From: Pelargonium x hortorum
Taxonomy: Eukaryota > Streptophyta > Magnoliopsida > Geraniales > Geraniaceae
Length of the DNA: 64,000 nucleotides
Reading direction: 5' to 3'
Assembly (NCBI GenBank): GCA_036897525.1
Contig: JAYMTJ010000049.1
Coordinates: 19,027-83,026 of the forward strand
Position 1 is the stretch's first letter, and each line of letters opens with the position of its first letter. The notes beneath the pieces were generated by a model that was not told the origin of the DNA, did no database searches, and saw only the letters and a program-made list of their open reading frames with translations. Shown here piece after piece: positions 63,868-64,000 of the stretch. Both the position numbers and the translations under genes were made by a program.

Positions 63868-64000
<133 letters not shown>

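Overview
The window is almost entirely non-coding, AT-rich organellar DNA (about one third G+C by eye). Three features can be assigned firmly: the start of a psbA exon (photosystem II D1 protein) on the + strand, running off the right edge at 64000; a tRNA-Gln(UUG) gene near 42.5 kb on the + strand; and a tRNA-Pro(UGG) gene near 39.3 kb on the - strand. psbA plus bacterial-type tRNAs point to a plastid genome. One exon and two tRNAs in 64 kb point to a very large, non-compact plastome, of the kind known from some green algae and a few red algae. The lineage cannot be fixed from this window. A nuclear copy of plastid DNA is less likely but not excluded. No rRNA, no complete protein gene, no reverse transcriptase and no recognisable homing endonuclease were found. 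Layout. 1-18 kb: spacer DNA with purine-rich fragments that read as short Lys/Arg-rich peptides (about 0.7, 6.8, 7.7, 8.3, 16.6 and 17.3 kb), and tRNA-like relics near 5.2 kb (Cys), 9.8 kb (Asn, minus) and 18.3 kb (Lys). 19-39 kb: featureless spacer except a compact tRNA-like element at 19.2 kb, microsatellites and one basic 100-codon frame at 38.3 kb. 39-43 kb: trnP, two overlapping unassigned open frames, and trnQ. 43-63 kb: spacer with a compositionally distinct island at 51.4-52.4 kb, a small membrane-type frame at 52.9 kb, perfect hairpins and another copy of the purine-rich family at 59.8 kb. 63-64 kb: a hairpin cluster, a 91-codon hydrophobic frame, a basic 45-codon frame, then the psbA exon. 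The 3' part of a psbA intron probably lies just upstream of that exon. How it fits together. There is no operon. The most unusual signal is a set of clean 4-bp tandem duplications that break otherwise regular structures: AAAG in the variable loop of trnQ, CTGT between the T stem and acceptor of trnP, and CAAT inside a 13-bp inverted repeat near psbA. Together with the degenerate tRNA relics, the dispersed decayed repeat family and the excess of short palindromes such as GGAATTCC, this suggests a plastome that expands and is scarred by imprecise repair. The longest open frames (up to 116 codons) are about what random DNA of this composition gives, so most were not annotated as genes.
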